In this document: positions 6,518 through 13,239 of the stretch, one piece after another
Layout: each line of letters begins with the position of its first letter
Numbering within the stretch: position 1 is the stretch's first letter
Assembly (NCBI GenBank): GCA_900554495.1
Contig: USHR01000034.1
Coordinates: 1-13,532 of the forward strand
From: an uncultured Collinsella sp.
GTDB lineage: Bacteria; Actinomycetota; Coriobacteriia; Coriobacteriales; Coriobacteriaceae
Direction of reading: 5' to 3'
Length of the DNA: 13,532 nucleotides
Position numbers and translations under genes: made by a program
The notes under the pieces: generated by a model
What the model was told of the DNA's origin: nothing
Seen by the model: the letters and a program-made list of their open reading frames with translations, nothing else
Databases searched by the model: none

Positions 6518-6970
6518 AAAAACACCTCCTGAAATTCCGATTTTCCAACAATACAAGCAGGAAATTATTTATCATCTGTATTGTTTTCCTTTTTCTTATG
6601 AGTCGAACCCAAGCAAAGAAATGAAGAACCAAGACATAACCATACTATAGCTATAGAACTTTCATTTCCACTCGTAAAGCCAATAGCTGACGCTATGAAA
6701 AACAGAACTGATGAAATGTAAAAAATCGAGCGAGCCTACAAACTCGAGCAGGAAATGACCCTGGTCAGGCGCGACGTTGACGCGCTTTTGCGATGAGGTG
6801 GCATGGGGGCTGACGATTGCGGCCCGCATCCCCGTGTTGCTGTCGGCGGCACCCTCACGCCAAACGCTTGCACATTCGGATTGCTACACAACGAATGAAA
6901 CATATTGACGTGGAGCGCTGTTCATTCAGAGTCCGCCCCCTCGCCTCATCCTCAAGAGGTTCATCGAAGC
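6518..6970. other. 453-base stretch without a convincing gene
   Basis: The left part (6518 to about 6720) is AT-rich like the AbrB-like gene and has many stops; it includes the small palindrome CTATAGCTATAG (6645-6656). From about 6722 the composition returns to high GC. It then holds a short coding-like tail (6722-6796) and two short overlapping frames to about 6900 that I cannot assign. No tRNA, repeat array or clear terminator was seen. Confidence 0.5.
6722..6796 (+). pseudogene. Possible C-terminal remnant of an unidentified gene
   Basis: An open frame of high-GC codons directly after the low-GC stretch reads KIERAYKLEQEMTLVRRDVD and then ALLR before TGA (6794-6796). It is amphipathic and helix-like, as a real protein end would be. 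It has no start and is closed upstream by TAA at 6719-6721. It may be the truncated 3' end of a host gene interrupted by the low-GC insert. The parent family is not recognised, and chance coding potential in GC-rich DNA cannot be excluded. Confidence 0.25.
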
Positions 6971-7294
6971 CTACCCCACCGTGACGGATTCCCCGGTAAA
7001 GGTGCTGATCATTAACAGGATAAAGAAGGCCAAATAACTGATGCTCAATAGGTAGGCGACGACCAAAAAGATAGTCCAGCCAACATTGGTTTTACCGTCG
7101 GCACGGCGTTGCTCGCGATTGCGGCAGAGCCAAATCGTCACGCCAATAGCCACAATCAACAGCACGAGTGCCGCTGCTGCCAACCCGGCAAGCGCAAACA
7201 TCACGCCAATGCTCACAGCAATAACTGGAAGCAGTAGCAAGCCGCATCCACACCCACCGGGACTATAAACGGCAGATTGTCGGCGTCGCCCCAT
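6971..7294 (-). CDS. Small membrane protein of unknown function
   Basis: A 107-residue protein. ATG 7294 is preferred because GGAG lies 5 bases upstream; a GTG at 7324 overlapping the antitoxin stop has no site. A short basic, Gly/Cys-rich N-terminus (MGRRRQS, then GGCGCG at 13-18) is followed by hydrophobic segments at about 18-57 (probably two helices) and 72-97. A charged loop CRNREQRRADGKTN (57-70) separates them. No known motif is visible. It starts 29 bases after the HigA-type gene, so the two are probably co-transcribed. That raises the possibility of a functional link, but nothing in the protein shows toxicity or immunity. Confidence 0.65.
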   Translation of the reverse strand: MGRRRQSAVYSPGGCGCGLLLLPVIAVSIGVMFALAGLAAAALVLLIVAIGVTIWLCRNREQRRADGKTNVGWTIFLVVAYLLSISYLAFFILLMISTFTGESVTVG

Positions 7295-7323
7295 CGTCAC
7301 TCCAACCTCAACATCTTTGAACA

Positions 7324-7665
7324 CTACAATGCGATAGCCTGCTGAACAGGAACGATCTTATCCAGTTCCGGTTCGATGCGCCTCTTCTCCGCCTCGAGAT
7401 CAAACGCTATCTGGGCGCGCAGCCAATAACCATCCGTCAGGCCAAAGTAGCGGCAAAGGCGAAGGTCGGTGTCGGCCGTCACACGACGCCTTCCCAAGAT
7501 AATCTGCCCAATGCGCTGGGCCGGAATCCCGGTCTCCTTGGCGAGGCGATATTGAGAAATACCCATAGGGACAAGAAAATCCTCTTTGAGGAGCTCGCCA
7601 GGAGTCACCGGCGGCAGCAAATCGAGCGCAGTCTCGTCACTTGTGATAATCGATGATTTCGACAT
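7324..7665 (-). CDS. HigA-family antitoxin-like HTH protein
   Basis: 113 residues from ATG 7665. An in-frame ATG at 7713 is less likely because it falls almost at the predicted transcription start and has no ribosome binding site. The HigA pattern is clear: LPPVTPGELLKEDFLVPMGI (17-36), then the HTH ISQYRLAKETGIPAQRIGQI (36-55), ILGRRRVTADTDLRL (56-70) and CRYFGLTDGYWLRAQIAFDL (71-90). HigA proteins normally bind the HigB ribosome-dependent RNase and repress their own promoter. Here no HigB reading frame lies upstream: only 162 non-coding bases separate this gene from the amidohydrolase stop. The next gene is a membrane protein. It is either an orphan antitoxin kept as a regulator or part of an unusual pair. 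Confidence 0.85.
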   Translation of the reverse strand: MSKSSIITSDETALDLLPPVTPGELLKEDFLVPMGISQYRLAKETGIPAQRIGQIILGRRRVTADTDLRLCRYFGLTDGYWLRAQIAFDLEAEKRRIEPELDKIVPVQQAIAL

Positions 7666-7725
7666 TCCAAGCCATCCCCTGTCTCCACTCAAAACAGACC
7701 CGATAGCGCTCATTACGATGCAATC

Positions 7726-7754
7726 ATAGTATCGCCTTACGTTAATAACGTCAA
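7726..7754 (-). promoter_or_regulatory. Promoter of the higA-like gene, with overlapping operator
   Basis: Reading leftwards, TTGACG (7749-7754, five of six), a 17-base spacer and TACTAT (7726-7731). The 13-base perfect odd palindrome ACGTTAATAACGT (7739-7751) overlaps the -35 and spacer, where a self-repressing antitoxin would bind. The predicted start near 7719 leaves a leader of about 54 bases before ATG 7665. Confidence 0.5.
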
Positions 7755-7778
7755 ACGTTTCTATAGACTTACATCTCT

Positions 7779-7808
7779 ATTATAGCGTACGTTTGTTCGT
7801 ATTTTCGA
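7779..7808 (-). promoter_or_regulatory. Second candidate promoter upstream of the higA-like gene
   Basis: A perfect TATAAT on the minus strand (7779-7784) with TCGAAA (7803-7808, four of six) 18 bases upstream. It lies just after the stop codon of the amidohydrolase gene and points to the higA-like gene. Confidence 0.35.
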
Positions 7809-7827
7809 GAGCATGAGCCCGCGTCGA

Positions 7828-9015
7828 TTAACCAAGCAAAAGCAATCGCTTGTAAACATCAAGGCCTTTGAGCAGGATTTCCTCGTCAAAGAGCATGGTA
7901 TCAGTGTGAAGGGCGCTCGTGGCATAGGCGGGACAGCCATCCGAATCGCTCGGGTTTTCTTGACCCTCCGGCACGCCCGTGCCCAGCAAGAAGAACACGC
8001 CCGGCAGATGGCGCTGATAGAACGCAAAATCCTCGGCGATCAGCAGCGGCTCGTCCACAAGTTGCAGCTCGGACAAGGCAGGCGCAATGCGGGCGAACAG
8101 CTCGGGGTCGTTATCGACTGGCGGATAGCCCTCGGCAAAGTCGAGATCGTACGTACAGCCTGTTGCGGCGCAGGCCTCGTCCAACACGCGGCGCACGCCC
8201 TCGCGCGCACGGTCGAACATACCGTCCGTAAACACGCGCAGGCTGCCCGCAACATGGGCCTCCCCCGCCACCGCATTGCAGACGGTGCCGGCCTGCAGCA
8301 GGCCGAACTTACCAATGCAGGGTTCATCGGCGCCCAGCTCATCCATCAGTTTGCGCTCGGCAACCAAGAACTTGGCAGCCGCCAGCGCCGCATCGTGCGA
8401 CTCCTCGATCGGAACGCCATAGGTCTTAGCGATATGGATGCTCGTTCCGTGAATATGGATATGCGTCTCGCTCGAACGCGCCAGCAACGGACCGGAGCAG
8501 CTCGCCAACATGCCGGCGGGCAGATCGGGCCACACGTGGAAGCCGAAGATGCGATCCACCCCGTAGCGCTCGAACATGGCGCTCTCGCACACCGTCTTGG
8601 CACCACCGGTCGTTTCCTCGGCAGGCTGGAACACAATGAGCACGTTGCGCTTGATGGCGCCCGGCTGCTCACGAATCGCTCGGTCGACATACGTCGCGGC
8701 GGCAAGTGCCATAGCCATGTGTCCGTCATGTCCACAAGCGTGCATCTTGCCGGGATGGGTCGAGGCAAAGGCCGCACCAGTTGCCTCCGCGATGGGCAGC
8801 GCGTCCATATCGGCGCGAATCGCCGTAGCATGCGCGGCGCCCGTGCCGGCATCGAAGAAAGCACAGACGCAGCTGGGGCACGGATGGGTCACCTCGCAAG
8901 CGAGCGGCGCCAACACGCCCTCGATATAGGCGATAGTCTGCGGAAGATCGAAATCGAGCTCCGGAATGCGATGCAGATCGCGCCGATAGCGACGAAGTTC
9001 TTGGAGCTCGGTCAT
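7828..9015 (-). CDS. M20D-family amidohydrolase, probable N-acetyl-L,L-diaminopimelate deacetylase
   Basis: 395 residues from ATG 9015, with AAAGGA 6 bases upstream; two in-frame earlier ATGs lack this. M20D motifs: RRDLHRIPELDFDLPQTIAY (11-30), ATAIRADMDALPI (63-75), metal ligands CGHDGH (94-99), FQPAEETTGGAK with the catalytic Glu pair 133-134, FHVWPDLPAG (159-168, His160), AEDFAFY (327-333, Glu328) and SALHTDT (367-373). The family hydrolyses N-acyl amino acids with two metal ions. YkuR of Bacillus, which deacetylates N-acetyl-LL-DAP, is the relevant member. The gene is divergent from the lysA-dapA-dapB-dapH operon; because that operon uses the acetyl branch (DapH), this deacetylase role is likely. 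Odd feature: the usual GGHAAxP dimer-interface motif is replaced by GTSIHIAKT (190-198), with the His kept. An aminoacylase or hippurate hydrolase role is the alternative. Confidence 0.87.
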   Translation of the reverse strand: MTELQELRRYRRDLHRIPELDFDLPQTIAYIEGVLAPLACEVTHPCPSCVCAFFDAGTGAAHATAIRADMDALPIAEATGAAFASTHPGKMHACGHDGHMAMALAAATYVDRAIREQPGAIKRNVLIVFQPAEETTGGAKTVCESAMFERYGVDRIFGFHVWPDLPAGMLASCSGPLLARSSETHIHIHGTSIHIAKTYGVPIEESHDAALAAAKFLVAERKLMDELGADEPCIGKFGLLQAGTVCNAVAGEAHVAGSLRVFTDGMFDRAREGVRRVLDEACAATGCTYDLDFAEGYPPVDNDPELFARIAPALSELQLVDEPLLIAEDFAFYQRHLPGVFFLLGTGVPEGQENPSDSDGCPAYATSALHTDTMLFDEEILLKGLDVYKRLLLLG

Positions 9016-9109
9016 AAAGGGTCCTTTCATGGGGCATATCCATTCACACACTATTGTGATGCAGAATTATGACGCCCTTATTTCCAGCATATCCCTGCAT
9101 TTTTTAAAC

Positions 9110-9138
9110 GTTATATACGAATACTCTTGTTTGGTAAA
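9110..9138 (-). promoter_or_regulatory. Candidate promoter of the M20D deacetylase gene
   Basis: Reading leftwards, TTTACC (9133-9138, four of six), a 17-base spacer and TATAAC (9110-9115, five of six), giving a leader of about 90 bases. A CATAAT at 9067-9072 is an alternative -10 with no good -35. It lies in the gap shared with the lysine riboswitch, whose own plus-strand promoter I could not place. Confidence 0.35.
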
Positions 9139-9159
9139 GTGCAACGTGGTAGGGTCTTT

Positions 9160-9385
9160 ACCACTTGATAGAGGCGCGGGCACGAAGATCCGCGGGCGAG
9201 TCGGCAGACTTTGACCCCGTGGGGAGGCGAAACCCGCCGAACTGGGTTTTTCGGGCACGAACAACCTGGTGGGCCTGCGGGAAACACCCGCAGGACTGTC
9301 TGCAGCAATGCGGGAGCGCTATCCGGACATGGGGTCCACGCTATGCGGATTCGATGCGCCGATGGCGCCGTCTGGATAGCGAGGT
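9160..9385 (+). promoter_or_regulatory. Lysine riboswitch (L box) with translational expression platform
   Basis: L-box signature elements appear in order: GATAGAGGCGC (9167-9177), ACGAAGA (9182-9188), CGAGTCGG (9199-9206), GGGAGGCGAAACCCGCCGAA (about 9223-9242), the CCTGCGGGAAACACCCGCAGG hairpin region, and GGACTGTCTG just after it. P1 closes as GATAG (9167-9171) with CTATC (9319-9323). Downstream, CGCTATCCGGAC (9317-9328) is complementary to GTCTGGATAGCG (9370-9381, one G-U). This would leave the ribosome binding bases AGG (9382-9384) free. Alternatively CCACGCTAT (9336-9344) pairs with ATAGCGAGG (9376-9384, one mismatch) and masks them. Lysine-stabilised P1 takes the first strand and favours masking, so lysine should switch off lysA-dapA translation. 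There is no terminator T tract. Confidence 0.93.
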
Positions 9386-9394
9386 TTACGGGAC

Positions 9395-11704
9395 ATGGCA
9401 TTGACCCCCAACGAGGCATATGCGGCAAAGCAGCCGTTTGTGGACAAGGAGACGCTCGAGCATATCGTCGAGCAGTTCCCCACGCCGTTTCATCTATACG
9501 ACGAGGCGGGCATCCGCCGCAACATGCAAGAAGTGCGCGACGCCTTTGCATGGAACCCGGGCTTTAAGGAATACTTTGCCGTCAAGGCCAATCCCAACCC
9601 GGCGCTCATCTCCATTCTCAACGAATACGGCTGCGGCTGCGATTGCTCGAGCTATACCGAGCTCATGATCGCCCGCTCGCTGGGCATCACCGGCCACGAC
9701 ATCATGTTCTCGTCCAACGACACGCCGGCTGCCGACTTTGAGCTCGCCGACAAGTTGGGCGCCATCGTCAACTTTGACGACATCAGCCACATCGAGTTCT
9801 TTGAGCGCGTTGCGGGGCCCATTCCCAAGACGGTCAGCTGCCGCTTTAATCCGGGCGGCCTGTTCCAGCTCTCCAACGGCATCATGGACAACCCGGGCGA
9901 CTCCAAATATGGCATGACCACCGAGCAACTCTTCGAAGCCTTCCGCATGCTCAAGGCCAAGGGCGCCGAGGACTTTGGCATCCACGCATTCCTTGCCAGC
10001 AACACCGTCACCAACGACTACTACCCCAAGCTCGCGCGCATCCTCTTTGAGCTTGCCGTACGCCTGGAGCGCGAGACCGGCGCACACGTCGCCTTCATCA
10101 ATCTGTCCGGCGGCGTCGGCATCCCCTACCTGCCCGAGCAGCAGGCCAACGACATTCACGCCATCGGCGAGGGAGTACACGCGGCATACGACGAGATCCT
10201 GGTTCCCGCCGGCATGGGCGATGTGGCCATCTGCACTGAGATGGGCCGCTTTATGATGGGCCCCTACGGCTGCCTGGTCACCAAGGCTATCCACGAGAAG
10301 CAGATCTACAAGGACTATATCGGTGTCGATGCAAGCGCCGTCGATTTGATTCGCCCTGCCATGTATGGCGCCTACCACCACATTACGGTGATGGGTCAGC
10401 CGGGCGGCGCCGACAAGGCCACGGCGCCCGTCACGAACACCTATGACATCACGGGCAACCTATGCGAGAACAACGACAAGTTTGCTATCGATCGCAAGCT
10501 GCCGCATATCGACATGGGTGACCTGCTTGTAATCCACGATACCGGTGCGCATGGCTACTCCATGGGCTACAACTACAACGGACGGCTGCGCTCGGCCGAG
10601 GTCCTGCTGCGCCCCGATGGCGCGGCCAACCTCATCCGCCGCGCCGAGCGCCCGGGCGATTACTTTGCCACGCTCGACGTGCTGCCGTGCGGCCGAGAGC
10701 TGCTGGCCAAGTCGCGCGCCGAAAGTGCCCGCCGTCGCGCCGAAGACGAGCGCCTGGCAGTCGCAGCTCAATGGAACAAACGCATCCAGATCGCGGAGGC
10801 GAAGGAGAAGAACATGGACATCCGCAACCTCGAGGGCTCAATCGTCGCCCTGGTTACGCCGTTTAAAAAGGACGGCAGTGTCGACTTTGACGCGCTCGAG
10901 CGCCTTATCGATTTCCACTTGCAAAATGGCACCGACGCCATTCTCACCCTGGGCACCACCGGCGAGAGCGCCACGATGACCGATGACGAGGACAACTCCG
11001 TCGTCGCCGCCGTGGTCAAGCATGTTGCAGGACGCGTCCCCGTCATCGCCGGCTCGGGCTCCAACTCCACGCAGACCATGCTCACCAAGTCGCTTACTTA
11101 CCAGGGCTTGGGAGCCGACGGCCTGCTGCTCATTACCCCCTACTACAACAAGTCCAACGAAGAGGGTATCTATCAGCACTTTAAGACCGTCGCCGATGCC
11201 GTTGACATCCCCTGCATCCTGTACAACATCCCCGGCCGCTGCGGCTGCGGTATCAGCGAGCGCAACGTAGAGCGCCTAGCCGCGCACCCCAACATCATGG
11301 GCATCAAGGAGGCCTCGGGCAACGTCGCCTACGCGGCCAAGATCGCCCACCTGCTGTCCGATGACTTCCGCATGTACTCGGGCGAGGATGCACTCACAGT
11401 GCCGCTCATGAGCCTGGGCGCTTCGGGCACCATCAGCGTGTGGGCCGACGTGCAGCCGCAGCTCGTACACGACATGTGCCGCGCTTATCTGGACGGCGAC
11501 GTAGCGCGCGCCCGCGATATCCAGATTGCCGGCCAGCCGCTCATCAATGCCCTCTTTAGCGAGGTCAACCCCATCCCCGTCAAGGAAGCGCTCGCCCAGA
11601 TGGGCATGATCGAGGCAAACTACCGTATGCCGCTGTGCCCCATGGCAGACGACACGCGAGCCGCACTTACCGATGCTCTGAAGGGAGCTGGTCTGCTTGA
11701 TTAA
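9395..11704 (+). CDS. lysA-dapA: LysA-DapA fusion: diaminopimelate decarboxylase joined in frame to 4-hydroxy-tetrahydrodipicolinate synthase
   Basis: One uninterrupted 769-residue frame from ATG 9395; GAGG lies 10 bases upstream. Residues 1 to about 430 are a PLP-dependent LysA (meso-DAP to lysine plus CO2). It has PFHLYD (31-36), PLP lysine 64 in FAVKANPNP, NLSGGVGIPY (236-245), TEMGR in place of EPGR (281-285), RPAMYGAYHH (320-329), GNLCENNDKF (354-363, Cys357) and HGYSMGYNYNGRLRSAEVLL (386-405). Residues 431-473 are a charged, Ala/Arg/Glu-rich helical linker. From Met474 a full-length 296-residue DapA follows, described separately. LysA normally ends near its last segment DYFATLDVL, so the linker is extra. 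Separate genes are the rule for these enzymes. Lysine feedback through the riboswitch covers both. A missing stop caused by a sequencing error is possible but nothing in the sequence suggests it. Confidence 0.9.
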   Translation: MALTPNEAYAAKQPFVDKETLEHIVEQFPTPFHLYDEAGIRRNMQEVRDAFAWNPGFKEYFAVKANPNPALISILNEYGCGCDCSSYTELMIARSLGITGHDIMFSSNDTPAADFELADKLGAIVNFDDISHIEFFERVAGPIPKTVSCRFNPGGLFQLSNGIMDNPGDSKYGMTTEQLFEAFRMLKAKGAEDFGIHAFLASNTVTNDYYPKLARILFELAVRLERETGAHVAFINLSGGVGIPYLPEQQANDIHAIGEGVHAAYDEILVPAGMGDVAICTEMGRFMMGPYGCLVTKAIHEKQIYKDYIGVDASAVDLIRPAMYGAYHHITVMGQPGGADKATAPVTNTYDITGNLCENNDKFAIDRKLPHIDMGDLLVIHDTGAHGYSMGYNYNGRLRSAEVLLRPDGAANLIRRAERPGDYFATLDVLPCGRELLAKSRAESARRRAEDERLAVAAQWNKRIQIAEAKEKNMDIRNLEGSIVALVTPFKKDGSVDFDALERLIDFHLQNGTDAILTLGTTGESATMTDDEDNSVVAAVVKHVAGRVPVIAGSGSNSTQTMLTKSLTYQGLGADGLLLITPYYNKSNEEGIYQHFKTVADAVDIPCILYNIPGRCGCGISERNVERLAAHPNIMGIKEASGNVAYAAKIAHLLSDDFRMYSGEDALTVPLMSLGASGTISVWADVQPQLVHDMCRAYLDGDVARARDIQIAGQPLINALFSEVNPIPVKEALAQMGMIEANYRMPLCPMADDTRAALTDALKGAGLLD
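10814..11704 (+). CDS. dapA: DapA part of the fusion, probably also translated from an internal start
   Basis: The ATG at 10814 has an excellent ribosome binding site (AAGGAG, 10802-10807, 6 bases away), so a free 296-residue DapA may be made besides the fusion. DapA condenses pyruvate with aspartate semialdehyde, the first committed DAP step, and is usually a tetramer. Class I aldolase landmarks, numbered from this Met: LGTTGESATMT (46-56, Thr48-Thr49), PYYNKSNEEG (109-118), YNIPGRCGCGIS (137-148, Tyr137 and Arg142), GIKEASGN with the Schiff-base Lys165, SGEDALTVPLMSLGASGTIS (189-208) and NPIPVKEAL (252-260). The length is that of a complete enzyme with nothing missing. The frame is the same as the upstream lysA part. 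Translational re-initiation is inferred from the site only. Confidence 0.7.
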   Translation: MDIRNLEGSIVALVTPFKKDGSVDFDALERLIDFHLQNGTDAILTLGTTGESATMTDDEDNSVVAAVVKHVAGRVPVIAGSGSNSTQTMLTKSLTYQGLGADGLLLITPYYNKSNEEGIYQHFKTVADAVDIPCILYNIPGRCGCGISERNVERLAAHPNIMGIKEASGNVAYAAKIAHLLSDDFRMYSGEDALTVPLMSLGASGTISVWADVQPQLVHDMCRAYLDGDVARARDIQIAGQPLINALFSEVNPIPVKEALAQMGMIEANYRMPLCPMADDTRAALTDALKGAGLLD

Positions 11705-12437
11705 GACCGTCATTATGGGAACGGGCCGCATGGGCTCGCTCATCCGAACTACCGCCGAGGGCGTTGTCGACGCCGCTGGGCAGCCCGTTTTTGACATCGT
11801 CGCCCAGATCGGCTTCGACTTGTCCGAGCTCGAGAGCGCACCGGCGGCCGACGTCATCATCGACTTCTCGAACGTCGTAACCTTCGATGCCGTCGTCGCC
11901 TATGTCGAGCGCACGGGCGCGGCGTTGGTCTCAGGCACCACAGGCTACACCCCCGAGCAGATGGACCGCCTGCGTGAGCTGGGCCAGAACACCCGCGTTA
12001 TGCACTCGGGCAATTACTCCATCGGTATCGCAGCCCTGCGCCATCTGGTAGCGCAGGCTACACGCGAGCTGCCCGGCTTTGACTGCGAAATCGTCGAGAC
12101 GCACCACAACCAAAAGGTCGACGCCCCCAGCGGCACTGCCAAGCTACTGCTCGACGCCGTCGTCGAAGCCGAGCCCGAGGCAGGCTACCACCCCGTCTAT
12201 GGCCGCGAGGGCATGTGCGGAGCACGCGATCCCAAGGAAATCGGTATGCACTCGCTGCGCGGCGGCACCGTCGCCGGCGTGCACGAGGTGAGCTTCTTTG
12301 GCCAGGACGAGGAGGTCACGCTCACCCACCGCGCCACGAGCCGTCAGATCTTCGTCAACGGCGCCTTGGCAGCAGCCCAAAAGCTCATCACCCGCGACCC
12401 CGGCTTCTACACCTTCGACCAGGTCATGTTCGCCTAA
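11697..12437 (+). CDS. dapB: 4-hydroxy-tetrahydrodipicolinate reductase
   Basis: 246 residues. TTG 11697 is chosen as start because it gives the complete first strand IKTVIMGTGRMGSLI (2-16, nucleotide-binding GTGRMG) and AAGGGAG lies about 8 bases upstream inside dapA. The start overlaps the dapA stop by 8 bases, which implies translational coupling. Other landmarks: VIIDFSNV (53-60), SGTTGYTP (79-86), HSGNYSIGI (103-111), the catalytic ETHHNQKVDAPSGTAKLL (134-151, His136-His137, Lys140), GREGMCGARDPKEIGMHSLR (169-188) and GGTVAGVHEVSFFG (189-202). It reduces the DapA product to tetrahydrodipicolinate with NAD(P)H. The protein is typical in length for the family. Confidence 0.95.
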   Translation: MIKTVIMGTGRMGSLIRTTAEGVVDAAGQPVFDIVAQIGFDLSELESAPAADVIIDFSNVVTFDAVVAYVERTGAALVSGTTGYTPEQMDRLRELGQNTRVMHSGNYSIGIAALRHLVAQATRELPGFDCEIVETHHNQKVDAPSGTAKLLLDAVVEAEPEAGYHPVYGREGMCGARDPKEIGMHSLRGGTVAGVHEVSFFGQDEEVTLTHRATSRQIFVNGALAAAQKLITRDPGFYTFDQVMFA

Positions 12438-12476
12438 CTAGTTATCAACCATACCCCCTCAAAGGAGAGACAGCAT

Positions 12477-13196
12477 ATGAGCAACGCAGCCGAGATGGAT
12501 GCACAGGAGATTATCAACTACATCGCCACCGCGCCCAAAAAGACGCCCGTCAAGCTGTACGTGCGCGAGAAGCCGGGCATGAAGGTTGCCTGGGGCGACG
12601 CACATGTCTACGGCGGTCGTCGTGGCAAGACCGTCTTTGGCGACTGGGATGAGCTTAAGGCCATCCTGGACGCCAACGCCGATTCCATCGATTACTACGA
12701 CGTTGAAAACGATTGCCGCAACTCCGCCGTGCCCATGCTCGACCTTAAGGGCATCAACGCCCGCATCGAGCCGGGCGCGATCATCCGCGACCGCGTCGAG
12801 ATCGGCGACCGTGCCGTCATCATGATGGGCGCCATCATCAACATCGGCTCCGTTATCGGCGAGGGTTCCATGATCGATATGGGCGCCGTGCTGGGCGGTC
12901 GCGCCACCGTGGGCAAGAACTGCCACATCGGCGCCGGCACCGTGTTGGCGGGCGTCGTGGAGCCCGCAAGCGCCACGCCCGTCATCATCGAGGACGATGT
13001 CATGATCGGCGCCAACGCCGTGGTTCTGGAGGGCGTGCACGTAGGCAAGGGCGCTGTCGTTGCCGCCGGCGCCGTGTGCGTCGAGGACGTCCCCGCCGGT
13101 GCCGTCGTGGCCGGTGTCCCCGCCCGCGTCATCAAGATGCGCGACGAGAAGACCAACAGCAAGACCGGTCTCGAGGAAGGTCTGCGCCAGCTGTAG
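12477..13196 (+). CDS. dapH: 2,3,4,5-tetrahydropyridine-2,6-dicarboxylate N-acetyltransferase
   Basis: 239 residues from ATG 12477, with AAAGGAG 9-10 bases upstream and 39 bases after the dapB stop. An N-terminal alpha/beta part includes EIINYIATAPKKTPVKLYV (11-29). It is followed by left-handed beta-helix hexapeptide repeats (about 95-205) with RIEPGAIIRDRVEIGDRAVI (96-115), MMGAIINIGSVIGEGSMIDM (116-135), GAVLGGRATVGKNCHIGAGT (136-155), and the C-terminal PARVIKMRDEKT (215-226). These match DapH, which acetylates tetrahydrodipicolinate with acetyl-CoA. The succinyl version DapD has a different N-terminus. Its presence fixes the acetylase branch and explains the divergent M20D deacetylase. 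The following acetyl-DAP aminotransferase gene is not in the window. Confidence 0.95.
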   Translation: MSNAAEMDAQEIINYIATAPKKTPVKLYVREKPGMKVAWGDAHVYGGRRGKTVFGDWDELKAILDANADSIDYYDVENDCRNSAVPMLDLKGINARIEPGAIIRDRVEIGDRAVIMMGAIINIGSVIGEGSMIDMGAVLGGRATVGKNCHIGAGTVLAGVVEPASATPVIIEDDVMIGANAVVLEGVHVGKGAVVAAGAVCVEDVPAGAVVAGVPARVIKMRDEKTNSKTGLEEGLRQL

Positions 13197-13203
13197 AAGT
13201 TAC

Positions 13204-13221
13204 GCGGTTTTACCAAACCGC
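13204..13221 (+). other. Small hairpin just after dapH
   Basis: GCGGTTT-TACC-AAACCGC, a 7-bp perfect stem beginning 8 bases after the dapH stop. No T run follows, so it is a weak or processing-type 3' structure rather than a classic terminator. Confidence 0.4.
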
Positions 13222-13239
13222 ATAACGGCTCGACGCTGC

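Noticed and set aside
6803..6898. Short plus-strand frame from ATG 6803 (about 31 codons) after the coding-like scrap
   Set aside because: GAGGTG is only 2 bases from the ATG, the frame is short, and the translation resembles nothing known.
7755..7783. Plus-strand TATTAT (7778-7783) as promoter of a rightward gene
   Set aside because: There is no -35 and no gene on the plus strand downstream; the perfect TATAAT reading leftwards on the same bases fits the higA-like gene better.
7813..9072. 419-codon open frame on the plus strand opposite the M20D amidohydrolase
   Set aside because: No start context and no motifs; the opposite strand carries all M20D metal ligands.
9494..10381. 295-codon open frame on the minus strand within lysA
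   Set aside because: It is the complement of well-conserved LysA codons and has no recognisable content.
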